Part shown: one piece after another, positions 1 to 7,344 of the stretch
Position numbering within the stretch: position 1 is the first letter of the stretch
How the letters are laid out: each line of letters opens with the position of its first letter
Translations under genes and position numbers: made by a program
Assembly: GCA_937876225.1 (NCBI GenBank)
Contig: CALFIC010000019.1
Coordinates: forward strand, 1-23,156
Length of the DNA: 23,156 nt
Origin: an uncultured Chloroflexota bacterium
GTDB taxonomy: Bacteria > Chloroflexota > Chloroflexia > Chloroflexales > Roseiflexaceae
Reading direction: 5' to 3'
Notes under the pieces: model-generated
Seen by the model: the letters and a program-made list of their open reading frames with translations, nothing else
Told to the model about the DNA's origin: nothing
Database searches by the model: none

Positions 1-595
1 CGACGGTTGCTTCGAGGTGCAACGGGGCGACGTGGTAGTGATAGTCGTCGCCTTTGCCACAATGCCCGCCCCACTGGTCGAGTTCGCCGGCGAGCAAGGC
101 ATCATCGCCACGGTTGTTGAGGGCATTAAAAATGGGGATACCGTTGGCGGCGATGGCGATGGCACCGCGGTAAAGGGCTGTTTTGGCGGAAATGGGGGTA
201 TCGGCCATCACCGGCGTCAAGGGGATCTGGAAGGCGCTGGGGCCACGATAATTTTGTGGCAGCGGTACCTGCTGTTGCCAGCTTTTGATGCCAATCATCA
301 TGGGGTGGCTGGGTAGGCCGTTTGATTCGATATACAAATTGGTCGCGTCTTGGCGGGTCGTCACCGTGCTACTAAACGCCGTAAAACTATAGCCTGTAAC
401 GGTTGTACTACTCGTGGTTGATTGGGTTAGCGGGGCTGAAGTTGGCTGATTAGTGGTATTCCCCGATCCTGGAGTGTTGGCGGGTGATTGCCCATTGGGG
501 CGTGATGGTGTTGGGAGCATTTGGCACGCAGCGAGTAGGCTTACCCCCAAACTTTGGGCACAGAGTTTGGTAAATTGGCGACGATTGATTGACAT
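1..595 (-). CDS. YHYH-domain lipoprotein, C-terminus cut by window edge
   Basis: Open from an ATG at 595 to the left edge; 198 residues are visible. The N-terminus has a twin-arginine pattern (NRRQFTK, residues 4-10) and a lipobox LLAAC with the acceptor Cys at 24, so it looks like a Tat-exported lipoprotein. A Ser/Thr/Pro/Asn-rich linker (about 28-65) leads to the domain. The signature GGHCGKGDDYHYH lies at residues 176-188, the family's namesake YHYH motif, whose histidines suggest metal binding; the biochemical role of YHYH proteins is not established. The gene starts 10 bp after the stop of the YbhB/YbcL lipoprotein gene, with a weak purine-rich site (AAGAGA) upstream, so the two are probably co-transcribed. 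No internal stop is seen. The family call is confident; the function is unknown. Confidence 0.85.
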   Translation of the reverse strand, partial: MSINRRQFTKLCAQSLGVSLLAACQMLPTPSRPNGQSPANTPGSGNTTNQPTSAPLTQSTTSSTTVTGYSFTAFSSTVTTRQDATNLYIESNGLPSHPMMIGIKSWQQQVPLPQNYRGPSAFQIPLTPVMADTPISAKTALYRGAIAIAANGIPIFNALNNRGDDALLAGELDQWGGHCGKGDDYHYHVAPLHLEATV

Positions 596-605
596 AAAAA
601 TCTCT

Positions 606-1178
606 TTAGCGTGAATAGATGACATTGAGGGTGGCGCTCCCGAGGGTACGGTCGGCGATGGCGGCGAGCAAGGTGTCACGGTCGACTTTATCGGCAGCTA
701 CGCTGAATTCAGGGGCTTTTGAGAGGGCATAAACGGTGTAGGTATACGTTTTGGCACCAGGTCCTTTGGAACATGGGGGCGTGTATTCCGTGCGATCATT
801 GACACTATTGGTGCCCAATGTGCCGATACCTTGGCTGTTTTTGGCTAATGCGGTTACTGAGGCTGGGATGTTGTAGAGCACCCAATACCAGTGGCTGTCA
901 CCAGGGCCGGGGATGTGATGCATCACCACTGCAAAGCTGGTGGTGCCGGCAGGGGCGTTTTTCCAGTTGAGTGGTAAAGTCGCGCTAGTGCCATCGCAGG
1001 TGTAGTCTTTGGGGAGATTGCCTGCTTCGGCGACATCTGGACTAGTCAGCACAAATTCAGTGCTTGTTGGCGTGGGTTTGGGTGTTGCGATGGCTTGTGG
1101 TGGTGGGTCGTTACGCAAAAATCCACAACTGGTGGCGACGATAAGCATGAGAAGTAAAAACGGAAATGTGCGGCGCAT
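606..1178 (-). CDS. YbhB/YbcL-family (PEBP, Raf-kinase-inhibitor-like) lipoprotein
   Basis: 190 residues from the chosen ATG at 1178. An in-frame ATG at 1187 lies directly against the GAAAGG ribosome-binding site, whereas 1178 is 9 nt from it and gives a textbook lipoprotein signal (MRRTFPFLLLMLIVATSC, acceptor Cys18). After a Pro/Thr linker comes a single PEBP domain: the TSPDV start, DYTCDGTSATLPLNW, the HIPGPGDSHWYWVLYNIP segment (ligand-site region with HW) and GPGAKTYTYTVYAL. Bacterial PEBP proteins bind small anionic ligands; their roles are mostly undefined and the link to Raf kinase is by fold only. It should act on the outer face of the membrane. It precedes the YHYH gene and follows the tandem lipoproteins on the same strand. 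Confidence 0.88.
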   Translation of the reverse strand: MRRTFPFLLLMLIVATSCGFLRNDPPPQAIATPKPTPTSTEFVLTSPDVAEAGNLPKDYTCDGTSATLPLNWKNAPAGTTSFAVVMHHIPGPGDSHWYWVLYNIPASVTALAKNSQGIGTLGTNSVNDRTEYTPPCSKGPGAKTYTYTVYALSKAPEFSVAADKVDRDTLLAAIADRTLGSATLNVIYSR

Positions 1179-1235
1179 AAGAAACATCCTTTCAGTGATG
1201 AAACATTGACGAGAGGAATGAATTTGGCAAATAAA

Positions 1236-1270
1236 ACACCGCCGCTCTACGGATGATAAAACGACGGCGT
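1236..1270 (-). terminator. Probable degenerate terminator after the first jelly-roll lipoprotein gene
   Basis: Read on the minus strand, CGCCG and CGGCG arms flank a loop of about 20 nt containing TTTTATC, followed by TGTTTTATTTG. It sits at the same place relative to the stop codon as the much better hairpin at 2309-2343 and looks like a diverged copy carried along in the duplication. The stem is short, so read-through into the YbhB/YbcL gene is plausible. Confidence 0.4.
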
Positions 1271-1290
1271 CTGGGTGGGTACATCATCGA

Positions 1291-2073
1291 TTAGGGTTTA
1301 TACACTGTCACACTACATAGTACAGTATTATTGGTTTTGAGATCTGGACCCCAGATAAATTTGGCTTCAGGCTTCCAGGAAATATCGTTGTAGCCTTCTT
1401 TGGGACCGACTTGGTCGGCGCTATACAACGAGGCAGCCAGCCACTTACTAGTGTCGAATGTAGGTGACTTCCAGTCGGTTGGTTCAGGCAGGGCAATGAA
1501 TCCACAGGCACCTTGACCAGCGATGGGATTGGCTTCGGCGGCGCAGGCATTGTCGAGTGGGGCAGTCTGAATGACAGTGCACTTCCACCATTCATTGGTA
1601 ACCCCAATCGTCGCACCTGTAGCGGTATCGGTAAATTGACCAATAAAGCCACCATCGCCGATTTGTTGGCGGTTCGTCCCGATGTATTCGAGACCAGTAT
1701 CGTTTTGGATATAGTCTTTGAGGATGACATTGAAGTGCATGGGATAGGTGGCAGGGAATGTGACGGTCTCGGAATCAAACGAGCGTTCGGTGGTAATTGG
1801 TACGGAATCTTCTTTGATGAGTTGGTCATTGAGATAGAGCGCGAACCAATTATCTGCCCATAATTCCGCCTTGACATTGATTGATTGCGAGGAGTTACTT
1901 GAATTGCTGGAATTGTTACTCGGAGCTACGCGTGCAGTTGCTTGTGCGATGACCGCGGTAACTACTTTGGCACGGTTTTTGTAACTTGGTGGTGGAACAC
2001 TGCCGAGTTCATGACCACAGGAAACTAGTAGACATGCGATTCCCAATAATATGTAGCATGCACGATAGTTCAT
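1291..2073 (-). CDS. Lipoprotein with galactose-binding-like beta-sandwich domain (paralog A)
   Basis: 260 residues, ATG preceded by AGGAAAGGG. The signal peptide ends in the lipobox LLVSC (acceptor Cys19). An Asn/Ser-rich linker (about 50-63) precedes a single domain of about 195 residues. Its features (AELWADNWFALYLN, and DWKSPTFDTSKW near the C-terminal third) recall the jelly-roll modules that bind carbohydrate in glycosidases and lectins, where a DN...YxNG strand and a W...FDDSxW strand recur. Four cysteines (in WWKC, DNAC, GAC, VLC) could form disulfides outside the cell. No catalytic motif is seen. It is about 92% identical by eye over this domain to its upstream neighbour, differing mainly in signal peptide and linker. 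The ligand is unknown; the fold assignment is inference from motif look. Confidence 0.75.
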   Translation of the reverse strand: MNYRACYILLGIACLLVSCGHELGSVPPPSYKNRAKVVTAVIAQATARVAPSNNSSNSSNSSQSINVKAELWADNWFALYLNDQLIKEDSVPITTERSFDSETVTFPATYPMHFNVILKDYIQNDTGLEYIGTNRQQIGDGGFIGQFTDTATGATIGVTNEWWKCTVIQTAPLDNACAAEANPIAGQGACGFIALPEPTDWKSPTFDTSKWLAASLYSADQVGPKEGYNDISWKPEAKFIWGPDLKTNNTVLCSVTVYKP

Positions 2074-2149
2074 AGCGCCCTTTCCTTATGGTTTAATCAG
2101 CTTTTCATTCACAGTATGAAGATGAAAAGCGTGTGCGATTCGTTCCTTT

Positions 2150-2155
2150 ATAATA
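2150..2155 (-). promoter_or_regulatory. Candidate -10 of lipoprotein paralog A
   Basis: Minus-strand TATTAT about 75 nt before the start codon. It aligns with TATAAT at the equivalent place upstream of paralog B; the surrounding AAGGAAC-GAT stretch is conserved between the two copies, so the duplication took its promoter region along. No convincing -35 is visible. Confidence 0.35.
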
Positions 2156-2308
2156 GTGGTTTATATTTAGATGTGGTAAAGAATATATGTAGATAGCATT
2201 ATCTTGTCAAATACCCTTAGGCAGCGCGGTAATAATTGTTGCGTGGTGGGCAGTGCACAAATGGGTGCGGTGATAAAAAATTGATGAGCGCGGTGAATTT
2301 TTTATGCC

Positions 2309-2343
2309 AAAAACCGCCGTTATCTGGTTGATAAAACGGCGGT
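2309..2343 (-). terminator. Rho-independent terminator after lipoprotein paralog B
   Basis: On the minus strand the arms ACCGCCGTTTTATC and GATAACGGCGGT pair over about 12 bp with a 2-nt bulge and a 5-nt loop, then run into TTTTT. It lies 22 bp past the stop of the 2366-3157 gene, so the two lipoprotein genes are probably separate transcription units. Confidence 0.8.
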
Positions 2344-2365
2344 GTGTGGTTTGGAGAATTATCGA

Positions 2366-3157
2366 TTAGGGTTTGTATACCGTCACATTACACAGTACGG
2401 TGTTATTGGTTTTGAGATCTGGTCCCCAGATAAATTTGGCTTCGGGCTTCCAGGAGATATCGTTGTAGCCTTCTTTGGGACCCACTTGGTCGGCGCTATA
2501 TAGCGAGGCAGCCAGCCACTTACTAGTATCGAATGTGGGCGACTTCCAGTCTGCTGGTTCGGGGAGAGCGGTAAATCCACACGCACCTTGGCCGGCGATG
2601 GGATTTGCTTCCGTAGCGCAGGCGTTGTCGAGGGGGGCTGTGTGTATGACGGTGCACTTCCACCATTCATTGGTTACGCCAATCAGACTACCAGTATCGG
2701 CATCGGTAAATTGGCCAATAAATCCGCCATCGCCGATTTGTTGGCGGCTCGTCCCGATATATTCGAGACCAGTATCGTTTTGGATATAGTCTTTGAGGAT
2801 AACGCTGAAATGCATGGGATAGGTAGCAGGGAATGTGACAGTCTCGGAATTAAATGAGCGTTCGGTGGTAATTGGTACGGAATCTTCTTTGATGAGTTTA
2901 CCATCGAGATAGAGCGCAAACCAATTATCTGCCCATAATTCGGCTTTGACATTGATAGTTTGTGTAGCGCTATTTGCGGGTTTGGTCGTATTGGAGTTGC
3001 TATTTGGGACTGTGCGTGCTGTGGGGAGAATGACTACGGCAGTCGCAACTTTGGGGCGATTCTTGTCTGGGGGTGGGGCTTGGGTTTGGCCAAGTCCACG
3101 ACCACAGGCGGCGAGTATACATGCGAGCCCCAACAGTGAGAGCAGACGGTATTGCAC
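2366..3157 (-). CDS. Lipoprotein with galactose-binding-like beta-sandwich domain (paralog B)
   Basis: 263 residues. The start is GTG, 8 nt after a strong GGAAAGGG site. The signal peptide ends in LAAC (acceptor Cys18), then a Thr/Asn/Ser linker, then the same domain as paralog A. From INVKAELW to the end only about 15 of some 196 residues differ, while the linker is much more diverged. The four cysteines, the DNWFALYL strand and the DWKSPTFDTSKW strand are all kept, so both copies are probably functional. It is likely anchored to the outer membrane face as a binding or sensory surface protein. The exact family was not recognised by name. Confidence 0.75.
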   Translation of the reverse strand: MQYRLLSLLGLACILAACGRGLGQTQAPPPDKNRPKVATAVVILPTARTVPNSNSNTTKPANSATQTINVKAELWADNWFALYLDGKLIKEDSVPITTERSFNSETVTFPATYPMHFSVILKDYIQNDTGLEYIGTSRQQIGDGGFIGQFTDADTGSLIGVTNEWWKCTVIHTAPLDNACATEANPIAGQGACGFTALPEPADWKSPTFDTSKWLAASLYSADQVGPKEGYNDISWKPEAKFIWGPDLKTNNTVLCNVTVYKP

Positions 3158-3233
3158 GAGAGTAACCCTTTCCGATCAAAATTGTCTTTTAGACATGGGA
3201 TAAAGATGAATAATTTGTATGATCCGTTCCTTA

Positions 3234-3239
3234 ATTATA
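3234..3239 (-). promoter_or_regulatory. Candidate -10 of lipoprotein paralog B
   Basis: TATAAT on the minus strand, about 77 nt before the GTG start, in a stretch (GATCCGTTCC and flanks) conserved with the upstream region of paralog A. No good -35 was found at 16-18 bp, so this is tentative. Confidence 0.4.
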
Positions 3240-3374
3240 TAGTTTTTTACTTGGATATGGTGAAAAATTCTGTAGATGGCTTGATTTATGGGGTAAATTA
3301 CGTTTTTAGAAATTTCTTGAGAGATAACCTTACGGTATATGCAACTAGACCATCAGGTATTTGAATGAATGAAT

Positions 3375-3383
3375 TGGTATAAT
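3375..3383 (+). promoter_or_regulatory. Extended -10 promoter for the phytoene desaturase gene
   Basis: TGG followed by TATAAT is an extended -10 (TGn-TATAAT), 37 nt before the ATG at 3421. There is no recognisable -35, as is usual for this promoter class. The rest of the 263-bp divergent gap (3158-3420) holds no gene that I can support. Confidence 0.5.
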
Positions 3384-3420
3384 ACGACATTTAGATGGGT
3401 TGTTTTGGACAAGGGTAATT

Positions 3421-4893
3421 ATGCGACAGGCAGAGCGAGTAGTGGTAGTGGGTGGTGGGCTTGGCGGAGTGGCAGCGGCGATCCGTTGTGCGGTTGCTGG
3501 GCGGCCAACGACATTGATTGAGGCGCGTCCAACCCTTGGTGGCAAACTCAATATTATCCGCGATCAGGGATTTGTGTGGGATATCGGTCCTTCCCTGTTG
3601 ACAATGCCATGGGTGCTCGATGACCTGTTACAGGTCGCCGGGAGCTCATTAGCCGCTGAGCTAGATATCGTTGCCTTGCCATCGGCTTGTCGCTATTTGT
3701 GGGCAGACGGTACCCAATTCGATGCCATGGCCACATTACCGGCACTCATACAAAATATAGCGGCAATCAATCCCCGTGACGTGGGGAATTTTATGCGCTT
3801 TATGACCTATGCCCAGCAATTATGGAATTTGAGCGCCGACAAGTTTTTGTATACACCGGTCGCCGGTTGGCAAAGTATGCTTGATTGGCGAGTGCTCCGC
3901 GATGGCTGGCGACTTGATGGGTTGCGCACAATGGATGGGGCTGTACGGAGTTTTTTTGAAAGCCCACATTTACAGCAAGTCATGAATCGCTTTGCCACCT
4001 ACAATGGGTCGTCGCCGTATCGTACCCCTGCCACGTTTAATTTAATTGCGTGGGCCGAATTTGGGCTGGGGGCGTTTTATCCGCGCGGTGGCTTGTATCG
4101 TATCGCTGAAGTGTTGCATGCGACGGCTGCCCGGGTCGGTGTCGATATTCGTACGGCAACTACGGTGACAGCTATTCACCACCAACACGGGCGGATATGT
4201 GGCGTCACAACGAGTAATGGTGACACAATCGCCACCCAACGGGTGATTAGTAATGTCGACCCACAAGTGACATTGGCGAAGCTTGTTGATGGTGGGGCGG
4301 AGCGCGCACACCGCTTGGCACGGCGTGAATTGTCGACGAGTGGATTTGTGGTGTTGTGGGGTTTGCGACAACGGTATGCGCAAATCGACCATCACACGAT
4401 TTGTTTTTCGCCTGATTATCGGGCTGAATTCGCCGATACTGATGCAGGTCGTCTCCATGCCACCCCTACCATTTATTTGAATCACACGGTTGATTATGAT
4501 GCGAATCATGCGCCTGCGGGTGGCCAAAATGTTTTTGCGTTGGTCAATGTACCCGCAACACGGGGAAACTCCATCGACTGGACTAATGTAGCAGTGAGTT
4601 ATGCCGACCAGATGGCACGCCAACTCGAAACTCGCTTTGGGTTGACTGATTTTCGCCAAAACATTGTGGTGCAACATATATTGACCCCCCATGATTTAGC
4701 ACAACTTTATAATGCGCCGGGTGGAGCGATTTATGGACTTGCATCCAATACCCCTTTGAGTGCATTTATGCGTCCGGCGCAACGTGATGCGCAGATTGCA
4801 GGTTTGTATTATTGTGGTGGCGGGACGCATCCCGGTGGGGGCATTCCACTGGCATTGTTGTCAGGTAAGCATGCCGCACAGTTAGTCGAGTAG
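3421..4893 (+). CDS. crtI: CrtI-type phytoene desaturase family FAD oxidoreductase
   Basis: 490 residues. The frame could be opened at a TTG (3400), but the ATG at 3421 has AAGGG just upstream and starts right before the dinucleotide-binding fold, so I use it. VVVVGGGLGG (7-16) with Glu34 forms the FAD Rossmann motif; GGKLN at 40-44 and the C-terminal GGGTHPGGGIPLALLSGKHA are the bacterial phytoene-desaturase signature. The family removes hydrogens from phytoene or related C30/C40 carotenes in the membrane. Related family members (CrtN, CrtD, CrtO) share these motifs, so the exact substrate is not certain. It stands alone here, without a phytoene synthase or cyclase next to it. Confidence 0.85.
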   Translation: MRQAERVVVVGGGLGGVAAAIRCAVAGRPTTLIEARPTLGGKLNIIRDQGFVWDIGPSLLTMPWVLDDLLQVAGSSLAAELDIVALPSACRYLWADGTQFDAMATLPALIQNIAAINPRDVGNFMRFMTYAQQLWNLSADKFLYTPVAGWQSMLDWRVLRDGWRLDGLRTMDGAVRSFFESPHLQQVMNRFATYNGSSPYRTPATFNLIAWAEFGLGAFYPRGGLYRIAEVLHATAARVGVDIRTATTVTAIHHQHGRICGVTTSNGDTIATQRVISNVDPQVTLAKLVDGGAERAHRLARRELSTSGFVVLWGLRQRYAQIDHHTICFSPDYRAEFADTDAGRLHATPTIYLNHTVDYDANHAPAGGQNVFALVNVPATRGNSIDWTNVAVSYADQMARQLETRFGLTDFRQNIVVQHILTPHDLAQLYNAPGGAIYGLASNTPLSAFMRPAQRDAQIAGLYYCGGGTHPGGGIPLALLSGKHAAQLVE

Positions 4894-4904
4894 ATATTAT
4901 TTTT

Positions 4905-4968
4905 GAAAAAATAACAGCACAACGCCGGTACGCACATGTTATTGTGTTGGTACCGGCGTGGCGTTGTG
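4905..4968. terminator. Hairpin terminator between convergent genes
   Basis: ACGCCGGTAC (4922-4931) pairs with GTACCGGCGT (4950-4959); alternatively CACAACGCC (4918-4926) pairs with GGCGTTGTG (4960-4968). On the minus strand the structure is followed within a few bases by TTATTTTTT, so it best serves the TIM-barrel gene ending at 4983. The plus strand lacks a T-run, but the same hairpin may also stop transcription of the phytoene desaturase gene. Confidence 0.7.
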
Positions 4969-4982
4969 GTTGGTCGATGATA

Positions 4983-5795
4983 TTAGTTGAAATGAAACAA
5001 CGTGCGCAAGCGTTGGCTCTGCCACGCCACAATATCGCTTAATGGTTGTAGTGGGGCGTTGGTGGCGAGATCGGTAGATTGATAGGGTGGGGGACCGTAT
5101 TCGGGCGTCATCGAAAAGTTGGCTTTGCCTGCGCGTTGATTCGCGGTTACGGCGAGTTGCCACCAATGTTCGTGGGCCGCAACTTCGGCACTATAGCGAG
5201 GCAAGCTCGGGTCTGGGACTTGGGGACCTTGGGAATGTCCGACACGGGTATGCAAGTGGATACAGTGCTGTGCACAGCGTTCCATGATGGCTTCGGCATC
5301 GCTCAGATTGCGTTCGGCGACGACTACCCAATGACTGTAGTCGGCGCAGATATGCGCATCGGGGTAGCGAGTCAAGTAGGCGTCAGTGCTCCACGGATTA
5401 AAAAAGAGCCGGCCGCGGTGGGTCTCGTGCCCGATGGCAATACCGTATTGTTGTTCGAGGGCGATGATTGCTTCGACAAATCGACAGCCGTCGTCGAAAT
5501 TCGAGGCGTCACGCCAGCCATGCAAGGTGATTTGCCGGGCACCACAGGCAACTGCGGCTGCGACTTGTTGTTTGGCTGACGCAATATGCGTAGTCAAATC
5601 ATCACCACTGGTAAATACCATCGCAATATATTCAAGCTGGTGTGCGGCGAGTTGGGCAATCAAGTGGGTTTGTTCGCTACGGTCGAGAGATACACCCAGC
5701 TCGACGCCCCGATATCCTTGTTGGGCGATGGACGGGAATACGACTTCCCACGGGGCATCGATGCCCCACGTACTGCGAAACAAATCAATTCGCAT
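4983..5795 (-). CDS. Xylose-isomerase-like TIM-barrel sugar isomerase/epimerase family protein
   Basis: 270 residues, ATG with GAGGAG 9 nt upstream. It matches the sugar phosphate isomerase/epimerase (AP endonuclease 2-like) family, typical length 260-300. Visible candidate metal ligands in the usual order are Glu124 and His126 (GHETH), Asp152 and His155 (DYSHW), His182 and Arg184 (HLHTR) and Glu232 (PEYGP). Such enzymes interconvert keto- and aldoses or inositol derivatives in the cytoplasm; the substrate cannot be told from sequence. It has its own promoter (5830-5858) and terminator. The nearby GH4 and GH-A-like hydrolases make a role in sugar use plausible but not shown. Confidence 0.8.
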   Translation of the reverse strand: MRIDLFRSTWGIDAPWEVVFPSIAQQGYRGVELGVSLDRSEQTHLIAQLAAHQLEYIAMVFTSGDDLTTHIASAKQQVAAAVACGARQITLHGWRDASNFDDGCRFVEAIIALEQQYGIAIGHETHRGRLFFNPWSTDAYLTRYPDAHICADYSHWVVVAERNLSDAEAIMERCAQHCIHLHTRVGHSQGPQVPDPSLPRYSAEVAAHEHWWQLAVTANQRAGKANFSMTPEYGPPPYQSTDLATNAPLQPLSDIVAWQSQRLRTLFHFN

Positions 5796-5829
5796 AATTT
5801 ACTGCTCCTCTACATTGATGGACGTGCTG

Positions 5830-5858
5830 ATTATACGAGAGGAGTGGGTATGGGGCAA
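5830..5858 (-). promoter_or_regulatory. Sigma70-type promoter of the TIM-barrel isomerase gene
   Basis: On the minus strand TTGCCC (5858-5853) and TATAAT (5835-5830) are separated by 17 bp, giving a transcript start about 40 nt before the ATG at 5795. It begins immediately after the stop of the upstream nuclease gene. Confidence 0.6.
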
Positions 5859-5860
5859 TT

Positions 5861-7294
5861 TTAGCGTTTGCTCCGGCGGTAGCCTGCGGCAATGGCTGCA
5901 GATTCACTATCGAAGCATTCTACGGTGACGTGGGTTTTGGCATAAAAGGCTCCATCAGGCACGTGATAAATCATGGACTTGCGGTTCCCTTTGATTTGGC
6001 CAACCAGGCATGGTGCGGAGTCCGCATTTATCGTTGTACTGCCGCCACCATTGCTACTACCGCCGCCACTGATAATCGGTATGGTCGTTGCTGTGGCTGC
6101 GATAACGCCATGAACCCCATTACACGTATTAGGTGACCACAACCCGAGTTGTTGATCTTGGGCGTTGCGTTGGGCTGATTTGAATTGGGTTTGATAATTG
6201 TAGGGGAGATTGTAGGTATATTCAAAGGCATATCCTTCGGCAATCATCACTTGATTAAATAAGCGACCGTCGGACATCCAGATATAACGCAACAAACGAT
6301 TGTATTTGTCGTAATCACCTTGGCTTGTATCTTGTTCGAGGTAGACGGTGGCACCATCGAGTAATTGATGGGCATGATTGGACGCTTCTTTGCCAAAACA
6401 CTGGACTGGTTTGCGTGGGTCAACAGTTTCTGGCGTATCAATCCCAATCATACGAATAGTGATATCTTTGTTGTTGAGTGATACATGGATGGTATCGCCA
6501 TCGACCACGCGCAGTACTTGGGCCTTAATTGCACTCACGGGGATATTGGAATTCGTGGGGTTTGGAACGAAAACAGGCGCCACTGTGGCTGTGGCGATTG
6601 CCTGACTGGGAGTATTGTGGGGCGATGCAGATTGATTTGCTGCAATGCTCGCACTTCCGAGTAATCCGTTAAGGACGTCATAGGGGGGGCGATTTTCGGG
6701 GTGTAATTCAATTCGTGTGCGTTCAAACCATTGCACTTGGTAGGATAGTCCGTCGCTTAATGTTTCACGTACAAGCCCAGATAATGGTAATCCGTTGAGT
6801 GCGAGTCGTTCTGCATCACTAAACCCAGGCTTGCCATCAAATTCAATCCCCGTGGATAACCAGCGCTGCAAAATAGCGCCACACACACTTTGATTGGTGG
6901 CAGCAAAATAACGACAATTGGGTACGATGCCACTTTGTGGAAATGTGCGCCAATCACGCCCCTGTGCGGTGAGGGCGTCAGCGCCGACGCGTCCTAACAA
7001 CATATCATAGGGTGCTAGATTATTTGTATGATATTCGATACGCTGGCGTTCAAAGAGCTGCGTGATAACCGAGTGACCATCTACGGATGTAGTGGTGGAT
7101 GCGGCGATTGGGAAGCCAAAGATCGTCATGCTCCCTTGGTTTTGCCAAAATGTCCGGATTTGCCCATCAATGCACTGCCCTGTTTCGGCAAAACACCGAG
7201 GTGCGGCCTGACTCGTAATGGGGGAATTGAACAGCCAAAGCAACATGCTGATACCGGCACACCACCAAACCATCCTTGCGATTTGCGATTTCAC
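5861..7294 (-). CDS. Secreted thermonuclease with FGFPI repeats and C-terminal sunset domain
   Basis: 477 residues. A GTG start is used: an AAAGGA site lies 10 nt upstream and it gives a basic n-region; an alternative ATG is codon 8. Signal peptide 1-30 (cleavage near SQA/AP). Residues about 34-115 and 125-212 are two copies of a Chloroflexota-type module (CF..TG.CIDG.IRTFW..........FGFPI, with ...ERxRIE.H..N..PYD.L.G closing each). A Pro/Thr linker leads to an SNase domain (about 257-393), matched to staphylococcal nuclease: Asp267, Arg281, Asp286, Glu289, Arg333. A Gly/Ser linker then joins a small C-terminal domain (428-477; PCLVGQIKGN...IYHVP...ECF...AAGYRRSKR), the 'sunset' type found at the end of bacterial endonucleases. 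It probably degrades extracellular nucleic acids. It lies 50 bp from its paralog. Confidence 0.88.
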   Translation of the reverse strand: MKSQIARMVWWCAGISMLLWLFNSPITSQAAPRCFAETGQCIDGQIRTFWQNQGSMTIFGFPIAASTTTSVDGHSVITQLFERQRIEYHTNNLAPYDMLLGRVGADALTAQGRDWRTFPQSGIVPNCRYFAATNQSVCGAILQRWLSTGIEFDGKPGFSDAERLALNGLPLSGLVRETLSDGLSYQVQWFERTRIELHPENRPPYDVLNGLLGSASIAANQSASPHNTPSQAIATATVAPVFVPNPTNSNIPVSAIKAQVLRVVDGDTIHVSLNNKDITIRMIGIDTPETVDPRKPVQCFGKEASNHAHQLLDGATVYLEQDTSQGDYDKYNRLLRYIWMSDGRLFNQVMIAEGYAFEYTYNLPYNYQTQFKSAQRNAQDQQLGLWSPNTCNGVHGVIAATATTIPIISGGGSSNGGGSTTINADSAPCLVGQIKGNRKSMIYHVPDGAFYAKTHVTVECFDSESAAIAAGYRRSKR

Positions 7295-7344
7295 GACTCG
7301 TCATTCCTTTTGTGGACATTAAAACAGGCGACGCTAATTAGGTA

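Noticed and set aside
17..316. 99-codon plus-strand frame at the left edge
   Set aside because: Lies antisense to the YHYH gene, which has a full signal peptide and domain motif; glycine-rich composition is typical of a shadow frame.
1291..3157. Tandem copies as a mobile element or transposon-borne duplication
   Set aside because: No transposase, terminal inverted repeats or target-site duplication could be seen around the units.
4042..4692. 216-codon minus-strand frame
   Set aside because: Antisense to the phytoene desaturase gene, no recognisable motif or ribosome-binding site.
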